The position numbers and the translations under genes are program-made. 64,000 bases of DNA, taken from positions 496,001 to 560,000 of the forward strand of contig JAYZEZ010000007.1 of NCBI GenBank assembly GCA_036337015.1, in the 5' to 3' direction. Shown here piece by piece: positions 1 to 9,177 of the stretch. How positions within the stretch are numbered: the stretch's first letter is position 1; each line of letters starts with the position of its first letter. The notes under the pieces were generated by a model. It had not been told where the DNA came from. It worked only from the letters and a program-made list of their open reading frames with translations, and did not search any database. The stretch comes from Casp-alpha2 sp036337015. GTDB lineage: Bacteria; Pseudomonadota; Alphaproteobacteria; Rhodospirillales; Casp-alpha2.

Positions 1-342
1 CAACTCTCTTCGTCCATATCCGCCTGTAGCAACTATAGAAATAACCTCACCTTTGGCTAGGTGGGATTGAGGGCAAACACTGGTGATAGCAAAATCGTAT
101 ATTGTACGAATTAATTGATCAACTAGATGGCTGTTAGCTTTCACTATTTCACGGCTAGATACTTTCTCGTTTTCAAATCGACGTCTTATTTCGCTCCAGC
201 CTATTGAATAAGCAGTCTTAAATACGTCTAACACCTGATTTTGTATTTTTTCCGTATAACCAGAACAGCTAGTAAGTTCATCAAGCTTGGATAGTAGAGA
301 CTTGCGATCTATAATTTCGCGTGGTTTTGCTATAACAACCAT
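1..342 (-). CDS. glnD: [Protein-PII] uridylyltransferase GlnD, N-terminal part only
   Basis: The first 114 residues of a minus-strand protein are present; the gene runs off the left edge. The last visible residues read ATGGYGRREL, the start of the nucleotidyltransferase domain of GlnD, whose GGYGR element is characteristic. GlnD uridylylates and deuridylylates the PII proteins in response to glutamine and so controls nitrogen assimilation. The ATG is at 342. Its position just downstream of mutS, on the same strand, matches the mutS-glnD order of many Alphaproteobacteria. The rest of the nucleotidyltransferase domain, the HD domain and the ACT domains lie outside the window and could not be checked. 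Confidence 0.85.
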   Translation of the reverse strand, partial: MVVIAKPREIIDRKSLLSKLDELTSCSGYTEKIQNQVLDVFKTAYSIGWSEIRRRFENEKVSSREIVKANSHLVDQLIRTIYDFAITSVCPQSHLAKGEVISIVATGGYGRREL

Positions 343-400
343 AAATTCTAATTAATCATTAGATGTGACATTTTAAATTCGGAGAAATGGTTACAATTTA

Positions 401-433
401 AATTAAAAAATTTTAATCTTAAATTTTTAATTA
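401..433. repeat. AT-only imperfect inverted repeat between mutS and glnD
   Basis: Two arms of about 14-16 bases made only of A and T, separated by a TC dinucleotide, face each other in the 172-base mutS-glnD gap. The match is imperfect by small indels. It could form a weak hairpin after mutS, but it lacks the GC stem of a normal terminator, and low-complexity AT sequence produces such repeats by chance. The rest of the gap (343-514) shows nothing else. Confidence 0.35.
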
Positions 434-514
434 TGCTTAAAGTTTCTACTTGAGCTAAGCGAAAAAATCACTCACAAATTATTTTAAAAAGAGCAAGCGA
501 CCATTGCCTGAAAA

Positions 515-3313
515 TCAACAATCCGATTCAAGTTTTGCTTTTAGTTTATAAATCACTTCCAACGCCTCCCTTGGTGTTAATTCATCTACTTCTATTGAAG
601 CAAGAGCTGACTCCACAGCAGAAGGGGTGAATTTATCATTATCAGATTCTTTTTGTATAGCACTAAAAAGCGGTAAATCATTTGCAAGATTCGCCATTGA
701 TGATGACTGTTCCCCTTTTTCAAGGATTTCCAGAACCTTCGTCGCCCGCTTAATTACACTTTTTGGTAAACCCGCCAAAGAACCAACATGAATCCCATAA
801 GATCTATCTGCCGCTCCAGGACAAACTTCATGCAAAAAAACAATATCGTCTTCCCATTCCTTGACACGCATCGTTTGACAACGAAATCCTCCTAACCTAG
901 ATGATAACGACGTCAACTCATGATAATGAGTTGCAAAAAGAGATCTACAACGATTTTTTTCATGCAAATGCTCTGCAACAGACCAAGCTATTGATAGCCC
1001 GTCAAATGTAGCTGTACCGCGCCCTATTTCATCCAAGATGACTAGTGACCTAGGTCCCGCCTGGTTAAGAATCGCCGCGGTTTCCACCATTTCAACCATA
1101 AACGTAGAGCGACCCCGTGCCAAATCGTCCGACGCACCTACTCGAGAAAAAAGACGATCGACTATGCCTATTTTTGCTTGGTCAGCAGGAACGAATGAAC
1201 CCATCTGGGCCAAAACTGTAATTAGGGCATTTTGACGTAAAAATGTGCTCTTCCCTGCCATATTTGGACCAGTCAGCAGCCATAAGCATCCATCATTGTC
1301 CTCATTTTCTACCTCATAGTTTGACTTAACGACTAACCTACAATCATTTGGAATAAAAGCCTGATTGCTTTCTTCAGCTAGCGCCGCTTCAACAACCGGG
1401 TGACGACCTCCCGTAATAAAAAAATCAAAACTGTCATCAACGTCAGGTCGACTATAATTTGATTCTTCTGCAATGGTTGCCAATCCTTGTGCAACATCTA
1501 TGCGGGCTTGAGCATTTGCCGCACGCGCAATACTATCCACGCTATCAACTACTTCCTCTACCAAACCCTCAAAAATTTTAATTTCAAGTGCCAGCGCCTG
1601 TTCGCCAGCTTTAGCAAGACATCTCTCTAGTTCGCTTAATTCCACAGTAGAATAACGCACGGCACTAGCCATAGTCTGCCGATGAATGAAAGAGCTTCCA
1701 GAAGAAAGAGAAAATTTTTCTGCATTCTTGGCTGAGACCTCAACAAAATAACCCAATAAATTATTATGTTTAATTTTTAGAGCCTGTATCCCTGTTTCCT
1801 TAACATACCTAGTCTGAAGATCTACAATCAACCGGCGACTTTCATCCCGATAGGCACGCAATTCATCCAATTTTCTTGAAAATTTAGATGCAACAAACCC
1901 TCCATCTCGAACTTGAAGGGGCAGTTCCAAAGACAACGCGGAATCTAATTGATTAATTAGTTTATCATGCTTACCTAAATCAGAAATAGCCTTAACTATT
2001 CCCGCTGGAACTTTCAGAGTTATATGATTTTCTTGTTTTTCTTGTTTTAACAAATTGTGTAACTCAACTGCGGCCTTTAGACCGTTACAAATTGCAGAAA
2101 GGTCTCTAGGCCCTCCGCGCCCTAGTGTCAAACGAGATAACGCCCGCTCCATATCAGGGCAGTGTTTTAAAGTTTCTTGTATTAAACTACGAAGATTTTC
2201 ATTATCAGTAAAAAACTGCACCATATCTAATCGTAAATTAATATCGGCCGGATCGGTTAATGGCGCCGCAAGATTTGCCCCCAATAATCTAGCACCTGAA
2301 CCGGTTAAAGTACGATCGATAGTTCCGAGAAGGCTGTTCTTTACTGATCCTGTTAATGTCTTGCATAATTCAAGGTTTTGCCGAGTAGCTGCGTCAATTT
2401 CCATTACAGCGCCCTTGGTTAACTTACTTGGAGGTGTCAATCGCGGTCGACAACCTTTTTGTGTCAAATCCAAATAATCTAACAACGCACCTGCAGCTGC
2501 TAATTCAGGCCTTGAAAAGGCACCAAAAGAATCCATTGACTTTACTGCATAAAACTCTTGCAGCCGTTTATTTCCATTAGAGCTATCGAAGCGTACAGCA
2601 GAGATAGGGCTTAAAATCTCCTTCCAATCAGAAAGATTTAAAAAGAACATTTCATCTTCCAAAAAATAATCTGGTATAAGCAACTCACCTGGTGCCACTC
2701 GGGCTAATGCAGCTCCTAAATCATCAATTCCTAGTTCCTGAGTAAGAAATTCACCCGTTGAAATATCAACCCAAGCAAAACCTATGTCACCACCTACATA
2801 TGCTATAGCTGCCAAATAGTTATTGCATCTGGAATTAAGCAAAGTGTCTTCACTAAGTGTTCCCGGAGTTATCACTCGCAAAACCTCGCGGCGGACAACA
2901 GCTTTAGAGCCACGTTTTTTTGCATCTGCCGGATTTTCCGTTTGTTCACAAACGGAAACTTTAAAACCTTTCTTGATAAGACGATTTAAATAAGTCTCAT
3001 GTGATTGCACAGGAACACCACACATAGGTATATCAGAGCCTAAATGTTTTCCTCGTTTTGTTAGAGCTATATCTAGAATCGATGCCGCATTCACAGCATC
3101 CTCAAAAAATAATTCGTAAAAATCTCCCATCCTATAAAACAAAAAGCCATCAGGATGTTCTGCTTTGATCGATAAATACTGAGCCATCATTGGCGTCAAC
3201 GTATCTGAATTTTTCTTTTTCATAGGCATAGGCGAAGATGCCTCTATATTTTTCCTTCCAACATCTTCTGTGGATTCCACTTGTGTGATTTGGGTGATTG
3301 CAGGTGAGGGCAT
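515..3313 (-). CDS. mutS: DNA mismatch repair protein MutS
   Basis: A 932-residue MutS, slightly longer than usual because of about 35 extra N-terminal residues. The mismatch-reading Phe-Tyr-Glu lies at about residues 65-67 in GDFYELFF. The Walker A motif GPNMAGKST is at 682-690, and the Walker B LVILDEIGRGT follows about 70 residues later. MutS binds mispairs as a dimer and recruits MutL by ATP-driven clamp formation; mutL is also in this window (58114-59916). Family members often begin close to the HTPMMAQYL-like segment, so the ATG codons at residues 29 and 31 are possible true starts. No strong ribosome binding site was seen before 3313. Confidence 0.97.
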   Translation of the reverse strand: MPSPAITQITQVESTEDVGRKNIEASSPMPMKKKNSDTLTPMMAQYLSIKAEHPDGFLFYRMGDFYELFFEDAVNAASILDIALTKRGKHLGSDIPMCGVPVQSHETYLNRLIKKGFKVSVCEQTENPADAKKRGSKAVVRREVLRVITPGTLSEDTLLNSRCNNYLAAIAYVGGDIGFAWVDISTGEFLTQELGIDDLGAALARVAPGELLIPDYFLEDEMFFLNLSDWKEILSPISAVRFDSSNGNKRLQEFYAVKSMDSFGAFSRPELAAAGALLDYLDLTQKGCRPRLTPPSKLTKGAVMEIDAATRQNLELCKTLTGSVKNSLLGTIDRTLTGSGARLLGANLAAPLTDPADINLRLDMVQFFTDNENLRSLIQETLKHCPDMERALSRLTLGRGGPRDLSAICNGLKAAVELHNLLKQEKQENHITLKVPAGIVKAISDLGKHDKLINQLDSALSLELPLQVRDGGFVASKFSRKLDELRAYRDESRRLIVDLQTRYVKETGIQALKIKHNNLLGYFVEVSAKNAEKFSLSSGSSFIHRQTMASAVRYSTVELSELERCLAKAGEQALALEIKIFEGLVEEVVDSVDSIARAANAQARIDVAQGLATIAEESNYSRPDVDDSFDFFITGGRHPVVEAALAEESNQAFIPNDCRLVVKSNYEVENEDNDGCLWLLTGPNMAGKSTFLRQNALITVLAQMGSFVPADQAKIGIVDRLFSRVGASDDLARGRSTFMVEMVETAAILNQAGPRSLVILDEIGRGTATFDGLSIAWSVAEHLHEKNRCRSLFATHYHELTSLSSRLGGFRCQTMRVKEWEDDIVFLHEVCPGAADRSYGIHVGSLAGLPKSVIKRATKVLEILEKGEQSSSMANLANDLPLFSAIQKESDNDKFTPSAVESALASIEVDELTPREALEVIYKLKAKLESDC

Positions 3314-3477
3314 TTTAGTTAATTTTCTAGCTGCTCAAAGAGTCAAAAAAAATTCATATACCATAAACCAGATCTTTGCTACGGCCAAAAACATTTAATA
3401 CAGTTTTAATCAATCTCGTTTCTTTAATATATAATTCTAAACGTGCCTTTTTTAAAAAATTTATAATAAATCTTAAC

Positions 3478-4812
3478 CTAAGTTTTTATTTTCAAATTTT
3501 GATAACCATAACGATGCATTATCCAAGCCAGCACCACAAGTCCTGGAACAGCAACCAAAGCACTGATAAGAAAAAAACTAATCCAATCTAATTGTTCCGC
3601 GGCCCACCCAGCAGTAGCCGACAAAACATCCCTTGAAAAAGCAGTTAATCCACTTAACAAAGCATACTGAGTTGCTGTATAAGCTTGATTACAAAGTGTA
3701 GATAAATAAGCAACAAAAGCTGAAGTTGCCATACCTGATGTAACATTCTCTGCGGTAATGGTCACCATTAACATAGAAACATTATGACCAACCTTAGCCT
3801 GAAGTGCGAACATCAAGGTTCCAAAAATTTGCAAGAAACCACAAATCATTAAGCTTTTTAAAATGCCTAACTTGTTCACCATGATCCCTCCAAGCAATCC
3901 CCCTACAATAATAGCACCTAAACCGAAAAGCTTTGTCACATTGGCAATCTCAGACGTACTAAAACCAATTGCCACGTAAAATGGCCCCGCCATAACACCA
4001 AGATAAGATTCACCAAGTTTATAAAGAATAATAAATGCTAGAGCCCACGCCCAACCAGATCGAGTCATAAAATCCTTAAAGGGAGCAACTACCCCTTCAT
4101 GAATCCAAGCTAAAAATCGTGCAAACCATGGTGGTATATCAAATTTCAAATAATGATTTAAATAACTTTGATCTGTGATTGAATTTTGCAAAGAGCTTTC
4201 AATTTTTGGCTCATCTGCCATTAAAATAGTCAAAATTCCAATGACGACGAGCCCGCCCATGATTGAATACACCTCACTCCATGATAGTATTGTGGCCAAC
4301 CACAATGCTCCCGCGCCTGCAGTAAGCATTCCCATACGGTAACCTAGTACAACAGCGCCTGCGCCTGCGCCTTGTTCGTCATCAGCTAATATTTCGACCC
4401 TATAGGCATCGATAACTATGTCTTGGCTTGCAGATGAAAACGCAACTACAAGTGCAAATATTGCTGTTAACCAGGGATTTTCAGTAGGGTTTGAGGCGCC
4501 AAGAATAAAAATAGAAGCCATCAAAATTAACTGAGTAACAATTGCCCAGCTTCTCCGACGACCTAATATATTCGTTATAATAGGTAAATTTACTCTATCA
4601 ATTATTGGAGCCCATAGAAATTTAAAGGTATAAGGGGTTCTTACTAGAGAAAACAACCCGATGGCGGTCAGAGAAACCCCTTCGACTTTCAACCAAATTG
4701 AAAGTGTCGAAAACACCAAAAGCAAAGGAAGGCCACTAGAAAATCCTAAAAGCAAAATAATTAAGATTCTCTTTTCGGTATAAATTTTTGCCGATGAAAT
4801 CCAGTCTTTCAT
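3478..4812 (-). CDS. AmpG-like muropeptide permease (MFS)
   Basis: A 444-residue polytopic membrane protein with about 12 hydrophobic segments. The N-terminal stretch GFSSGLPLLLVFSTLSIWL is typical of the AmpG family of the major facilitator superfamily. AmpG imports anhydromuropeptides released from peptidoglycan into the cytoplasm for recycling. Its ATG overlaps the stop of the upstream GT9 gene in an ATGA junction at 4809-4812, so the two are probably translationally coupled. The substrate is inferred from the family. Other MFS sugar or lipid transporters share the fold, so ampG is not asserted as a symbol. Confidence 0.8.
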   Translation of the reverse strand: MKDWISSAKIYTEKRILIILLLGFSSGLPLLLVFSTLSIWLKVEGVSLTAIGLFSLVRTPYTFKFLWAPIIDRVNLPIITNILGRRRSWAIVTQLILMASIFILGASNPTENPWLTAIFALVVAFSSASQDIVIDAYRVEILADDEQGAGAGAVVLGYRMGMLTAGAGALWLATILSWSEVYSIMGGLVVIGILTILMADEPKIESSLQNSITDQSYLNHYLKFDIPPWFARFLAWIHEGVVAPFKDFMTRSGWAWALAFIILYKLGESYLGVMAGPFYVAIGFSTSEIANVTKLFGLGAIIVGGLLGGIMVNKLGILKSLMICGFLQIFGTLMFALQAKVGHNVSMLMVTITAENVTSGMATSAFVAYLSTLCNQAYTATQYALLSGLTAFSRDVLSATAGWAAEQLDWISFFLISALVAVPGLVVLAWIMHRYGYQNLKIKT

Positions 4813-6053
4813 AGCGTGCCAGGCTGATTATCTTTAGCAAGTCCTAGCAACTCCTTACATGCTAACCACACTTGTTCTTTCTCGATGTTTTCTATGCATG
4901 GAAAAGATTGCAAATTGCTCTCTCGTTTATGACAACGCCAAAAACAATGATAACAATCCATTTTTTTATAAACAAAACGGACATCTTTTGGCGTAACTTC
5001 GCTAGGATATGGAACAAAACTACCAAAATGCCCCCCCCCAATGATGACTACAGTTGGTCTTTCAAGTGCTATAGACAAATGTGCTGGACCTGTATCACTA
5101 CTAACCACCAATTTTGCATTTGCAAACAAGTCTAAAAGCTCAGAAAGACTTGTTTTTCCGACCAAATTAACAACATCCAAACCATGAAAAAAACTAGCTA
5201 TTGATTGGTGGTTATATTGATCATCCAAACACCCAACAACCACCACTTGAAATCCACCTTTTGTTAAATTTCGTGCAATTTTTGCATAACTTGATAAGGG
5301 CCACCGCCTACCAGGCTCGTTGCTACCAATGTTTAGTACCGCATATCGATCACCGCACTCTTTCCAATCATTAGGAACTTTGTAATCCTTTCTCCATGAT
5401 ATATAGGGCACTTCTGGCTCAATTTTTCTACCAGCTAGAGTTGATATAAAACAAAAATGCCGATTAACCTCATGTGTTGGGTATGGACCGGTATCGATTA
5501 TCTCATCGACCTGTGAAAGATAATAGTTGAATTCAGGTCTAGTACGCTCACTAATATAGGGAAGTGAAACTATAGTCCTCGGAGCCGCAGAAACCCAAGC
5601 TAGGCTATCCGCCATAAGTGCGCGGCGCATATAAGAATCACAGACAGTAACATTCGGTGCAAGGGAACGCACCATTATCGAAATTCTTAATCTATAAAAC
5701 GGGCGACGGGCAAAGGCATGTTCATTAATAGAAATCACCCGAAAATCACGAAAAACTTCCTCGGCAAGAGCCCCCCAACTCTCACAACCAATGATAATAA
5801 TTTCAGAGCTGGCTACATTAAAAATTTCTGAATAGTGGTCGAGTGAACGGCGGAAAAGCACCATATCCCCTATTCCGTCCATGCGAACAACCAGAACGCC
5901 ACGAGGCTGTTTCAACACTGGCCAATAACGAGCTATGAGGTCTAAAGGCCTAAACAACCACCACCGTTTTCGCATTCCTGCAGGCATTAAACGCCAGAAA
6001 ATTGATCTTCTAAAGCGGCTAACTAGGAGGCCGCAAGACATGGATGTTTCCAT
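4809..6053 (-). CDS. Glycosyltransferase family 9 (heptosyltransferase-like)
   Basis: A 414-residue GT9 protein. The two family signatures are visible: VLNIGSNEPGRRWP at the start of the donor-binding half, and VVSSDTGPAHLSIALERPTVV further on. GT9 enzymes transfer heptose or related sugars onto lipopolysaccharide core at the cytoplasmic face of the inner membrane. The gene begins with TAATG overlapping the stop of the PfkB kinase gene and ends in ATGA overlapping the AmpG-like gene, so the three probably form one operon. The coding sequence carries an uninterrupted run of nine G (C on the plus strand, 5031-5039) encoding three glycines. The N-terminus is unusually basic. Sugar specificity cannot be read from sequence. 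Confidence 0.88.
   Translation of the reverse strand: METSMSCGLLVSRFRRSIFWRLMPAGMRKRWWLFRPLDLIARYWPVLKQPRGVLVVRMDGIGDMVLFRRSLDHYSEIFNVASSEIIIIGCESWGALAEEVFRDFRVISINEHAFARRPFYRLRISIMVRSLAPNVTVCDSYMRRALMADSLAWVSAAPRTIVSLPYISERTRPEFNYYLSQVDEIIDTGPYPTHEVNRHFCFISTLAGRKIEPEVPYISWRKDYKVPNDWKECGDRYAVLNIGSNEPGRRWPLSSYAKIARNLTKGGFQVVVVGCLDDQYNHQSIASFFHGLDVVNLVGKTSLSELLDLFANAKLVVSSDTGPAHLSIALERPTVVIIGGGHFGSFVPYPSEVTPKDVRFVYKKMDCYHCFWRCHKRESNLQSFPCIENIEKEQVWLACKELLGLAKDNQPGTL
5031..5039 (-). repeat. Nine-base G homopolymer inside the GT9 gene
   Basis: C9 on the plus strand, G9 in coding sense, giving Ile-Ile-Gly-Gly-Gly-His-Phe in frame. It is the longest G/C run noticed in the window. G/C tracts of 8 or more within surface-sugar transferase genes are a classic slippage site in phase-variable bacteria. 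A change of one base here would truncate the last third of the enzyme. Confidence 0.95.
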
Positions 6054-7045
6054 TAGCTAAACTTTTCCCTAATCACATTTTTCAGAGAAAGTTCAGGGCG
6101 TGCGCCTAAGTGAGAGACTACTTCAGCAGCACAAATACTTCCAAGGCGCCCTGAAACACTCAAATTCTGACCCGAAGTAATTCCATAAAGGAAACCCGCC
6201 GCATAAGCATCACCAGCTCCAGTAGTATCAATTAATTTTTCAACTGGCTCGACATCAATTTGTAAAATTTCCTCACCGCTAATCACAATTGAACCTTTTT
6301 CACCAAGAGTTACTACTGCAATCTCACAATACGCTTGAATATGGTTAATAGCTGTTTTCAAGTGATTAGTATCATAAAGCGATAGAATTTCCTCTTCATT
6401 GGCAAATAAAATATCAACATGCTGCAAGATCAGATCACGAAATTCATTGCGATGACGATCCACACAAAAAGGATCCGAAAGGCTTAGCGAAATTTTACGG
6501 CCTGCTTTGTGAGCGGCATAACAAGCTTTTAAAATTGCCTCCTTAGCACTAGGACGGTCCCACAAATATCCTTCCAAATAAGTAATTTTAGATGATTCAA
6601 TTAACTCTTCATCTATGTCTAAAACTCCCAAATTCACGCAAGCACCTAAAAACGTCATCATGGTACGTTCCGCATCAGGAGTAACTAGAATGATTGAAGT
6701 TGCTGTCGGAGGGCCAGCTGTTGCTGGCAAAGAATTAAAAGTCACACCTAAACTCTTAATGTCCTGATTAAAAATTTTGCCAAAATAGTCGTCAAACACT
6801 TTACCGACAAATGCTCCCTCACCACCTAAAGATGCAATTCCTGCAATAGTGTTAGCTGCTGATCCCCCCGAACATTCAATAGGGTTTTTAAGATTTGTAT
6901 AAAGTCTTTCCACACTTTCAGCATCTATCAGTGTCATAACACCCTTAACTATTCCTTGGTTTTCCATAAAAGAATCATCAGAGTGGACTAGTACATCTAC
7001 TATGGCATTCCCTATTCCTATAACATCAAATTTAGTTTCTACGAT
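6053..7045 (-). CDS. PfkB-family kinase, adenosine-kinase-like, probable ATC start
   Basis: The first ATG in this frame (6967) would give 304 residues lacking the family's N-terminal strand. The frame stays open upstream and encodes KFDVIGIGNAIVDV, the standard PfkB N-terminus with its substrate-binding Asp, so the protein must start earlier. No ATG, GTG or TTG occurs in frame before the upstream TAA. An ATC at 7043-7045 follows a GGAG by eight bases, an ideal ribosome binding site spacing. It would give 330 residues, the usual length of the alphaproteobacterial proteins annotated as adenosine kinase. Other motifs, in this numbering, are GGSAAN near 60-65 and the catalytic DTTGAGD ending at Asp279. 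The protein phosphorylates a nucleoside or sugar; adenosine is the family guess. It heads the operon with the GT9 and AmpG-like genes. The alternative is a sequence error in an ATG codon. Confidence 0.85.
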   Translation of the reverse strand: MVETKFDVIGIGNAIVDVLVHSDDSFMENQGIVKGVMTLIDAESVERLYTNLKNPIECSGGSAANTIAGIASLGGEGAFVGKVFDDYFGKIFNQDIKSLGVTFNSLPATAGPPTATSIILVTPDAERTMMTFLGACVNLGVLDIDEELIESSKITYLEGYLWDRPSAKEAILKACYAAHKAGRKISLSLSDPFCVDRHRNEFRDLILQHVDILFANEEEILSLYDTNHLKTAINHIQAYCEIAVVTLGEKGSIVISGEEILQIDVEPVEKLIDTTGAGDAYAAGFLYGITSGQNLSVSGRLGSICAAEVVSHLGARPELSLKNVIREKFS

Positions 7046-7160
7046 GACAGTTTCTCCAAATATAGAGGATTAGCATTAAATGGTAATAATTATTATAACT
7101 GCCAGCCTCCTAAGTTAACAGTCAGAGGTTCAGAGAATTTATATAAGAAAGCCTATAGTT

Positions 7161-7832
7161 ATGATAAACGCATTTTTAAAAGCTATTAAACAATTAAAAG
7201 ATCAAAAAATTAGAAAATTTTTCTGGATTTCTTTTATAAGCGCTTGCTTCGTTTTCTTAATTTTATGGATAGTGATTGGTACATTACTCGAGGCCACTAG
7301 AGTAGTGTCAATTGATTGGCTGGAGTGGTTGTTTGATTTTTTAGGAGGACTAACAACTATTTACTTTACATGGATTTTGTTTCCACCCGTAATCAGTTGG
7401 ATTATTTGTTATTTTATATCAGATATTGCTGACGTTATCGAGATGCAGCATTATCCCAATCTTCAAAAATCCCACGCACAGTCCATTTTATCAGCTCACA
7501 TTATAGCAATTCGTAATCTAGGAATATTAATTCTACTTAATATTATTTTGCTGATATTTTTAATTTTTGGACCGCTGTACCCTTTTATTTTTTATTCTGT
7601 TAATGGATATATCCTTGGAAGAGAATATTTTGAATTAATAGCTCAACGACGACTTGATAAAAATGCAACTAAAGAGCTATACAAATTACATCGTAGCGAA
7701 TTATTTATTGCTGGCATAATTTCTTCGATTTTGCTAACCCTGCCACTCATTAATCTAATAGCTCCGATTTTTATAGTAGCTTTTATGATACATCTATTAG
7801 AAGAATGGCAAAAAAATATGAAAAAAGTATAA
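7161..7832 (+). CDS. EI24/CysZ-like integral membrane protein
   Basis: A 223-residue membrane protein with hydrophobic segments at about 20-43, 58-85, 115-150 and 180-215. Its architecture and N-terminal pattern (AIKQLKDQKIRKFFWIS) match the EI24 domain family that includes the sulfate transporter CysZ. The function of the alphaproteobacterial members is not established. The gene is divergent from the PfkB kinase gene and stands alone. The call rests on overall pattern rather than on a diagnostic motif. Confidence 0.65.
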   Translation: MINAFLKAIKQLKDQKIRKFFWISFISACFVFLILWIVIGTLLEATRVVSIDWLEWLFDFLGGLTTIYFTWILFPPVISWIICYFISDIADVIEMQHYPNLQKSHAQSILSAHIIAIRNLGILILLNIILLIFLIFGPLYPFIFYSVNGYILGREYFELIAQRRLDKNATKELYKLHRSELFIAGIISSILLTLPLINLIAPIFIVAFMIHLLEEWQKNMKKV

Positions 7833-8035
7833 AGCTAATAGCTAGAGTAATATAACTCCTTTAAAACTGCATTGATTTAAAAAAGCAATTTTCAATCTTC
7901 CAGAATTACCAAACAAACATAATCTAGAAACATGGATATGTATTAGATTGCTTGCAAAAATAAGTGTCAAAGTTCCAAGATAATTCCTATAAAAAAATAT
8001 TTCTGAACCAATAAGAATCGAAAAATTAAAAACAA

Positions 8036-8512
8036 ATGTTTAAAATTAATAAATTAATCATAACTATTTTTATTTCACTATGCTTAAACGCTTGTAGCTC
8101 TTACGAAGAAACGCGCACTAACGAATTAAAAAAGAAAAATTCTTCTGAAATAGCTAAATCAGTTAGTAAGAACAATGAAACACATAAACCTAAACTAAAA
8201 ACTATAACTTCCTTCACTAAGCCTAAACCAAAAAAAATTTATCCACCGCTGAATCATCTAAAAGGTCTGAGCCATCATCAAGTAGTTAAGCTATTAGGGA
8301 AACCTGACTTCCAGCGTGAAGATGATCCGGCACTTTTCTGGCAATATCAGACCAAGCTTTGTTCTCTTGACGTATTTCTCTACAGACGCGACAAGAAGTC
8401 CAAATATCAAGTTAATCATTTTGAAACCCGGACGAAATCAAGTAATGCAGTAGAATCAGGAGAATGCTTTATTTTATTATTAAAAGCCTACGAAAAAAGC
8501 AGGTCTAGTTAA
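8036..8512 (+). CDS. Small lipoprotein of unknown function
   Basis: A 158-residue protein with an N-terminal hydrophobic stretch and a lipobox LNAC at about residues 17-20, so it is probably anchored to a membrane by lipidated Cys20. A lysine-rich linker follows. The C-terminal half, from about residue 75, reads LKGLSHHQVVKLLGKPDF followed by WQYQTKLCSLDVFLY. This resembles an SmpA/OmlA-like fold seen in uncharacterised alphaproteobacterial lipoproteins. Its stop codon directly abuts the stop codon of the convergent nth gene, with no spacer. The 203-base gap before it (7833-8035) shows no RNA gene or terminator. Confidence 0.75.
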   Translation: MFKINKLIITIFISLCLNACSSYEETRTNELKKKNSSEIAKSVSKNNETHKPKLKTITSFTKPKPKKIYPPLNHLKGLSHHQVVKLLGKPDFQREDDPALFWQYQTKLCSLDVFLYRRDKKSKYQVNHFETRTKSSNAVESGECFILLLKAYEKSRSS

Positions 8513-9154
8513 TTATTTCTTAGACCATTCCTTAGCTTTATACCCACACAAATCCAAAACAATGCATTCAGAGCATGAAGGTTTGCGCGCCTTACAAACG
8601 TAACGACCGTGAAGGATTAGCCAGTGATGAGCATGGGGCTTCCATTTTTCGGGCGTATTTTTTTCCAGAGCCTTTTCGACAGCTAAAGGTGTCTTTCCAG
8701 AAGCCAATCCGGTGCGGTTAGAGACTCTAAAAATATGAGTATCAACTGCAATTGTCGGTACACCAAAAGCCATATTCATAACCACAGATGCCGTCTTTCT
8801 ACCCACTCCTGGTAGTTCCTCTAGAGATTCCCGATCTTTAGGAACTAAGCTTTTATGGCTTTCTATCAAACGTTTGCTGAGACCAATAATATTTTTAGCT
8901 TTAGTGTTAAAAAGGCCAATAGTCTTAATATAATCACGCAGTTTTTTTTCACCTAATGCAACCATTTGCTCCGGTTTATCAACTAACCTAAATAACTTTT
9001 CGGTTGCCTTATTCACCCCAACGTCAGTTGCTTGTGCCGACAAAACTACTGCGATCAACAATGTATATGGATTATGCCAGACAAGCTCACCACGAGGCTC
9101 TGGAGTAAGTTCCGCCAAGCGACGATAGAATTCATACTGTTCGGTTTTTTTCAT
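8513..9154 (-). CDS. nth: Endonuclease III (DNA glycosylase/AP lyase)
   Basis: Nth removes oxidised pyrimidines and cleaves the abasic site. Starting at the ATG at 9154 gives 213 residues whose key positions coincide with E. coli numbering: Lys120 and Asp138 in the helix-hairpin-helix/catalytic region (ELPGVGRKTASVV, then VDTHIFRV), and the [4Fe-4S] cysteines 187, 194, 197 and 203. A longer reading from 9241 would overlap the dapB 3' end and add 29 residues without homology, so it is rejected. The gene lies 23 bases after dapB on the same strand. It ends flush against the convergent lipoprotein gene. Confidence 0.96.
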   Translation of the reverse strand: MKKTEQYEFYRRLAELTPEPRGELVWHNPYTLLIAVVLSAQATDVGVNKATEKLFRLVDKPEQMVALGEKKLRDYIKTIGLFNTKAKNIIGLSKRLIESHKSLVPKDRESLEELPGVGRKTASVVMNMAFGVPTIAVDTHIFRVSNRTGLASGKTPLAVEKALEKNTPEKWKPHAHHWLILHGRYVCKARKPSCSECIVLDLCGYKAKEWSKK

Positions 9155-9177
9155 AAACTTAATTTGAGGCAAAAAGT

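Noticed and set aside
2055..2477. 140-codon plus-strand frame opposite mutS
   Set aside because: Antisense to an intact conserved gene, with no similarity to anything known.
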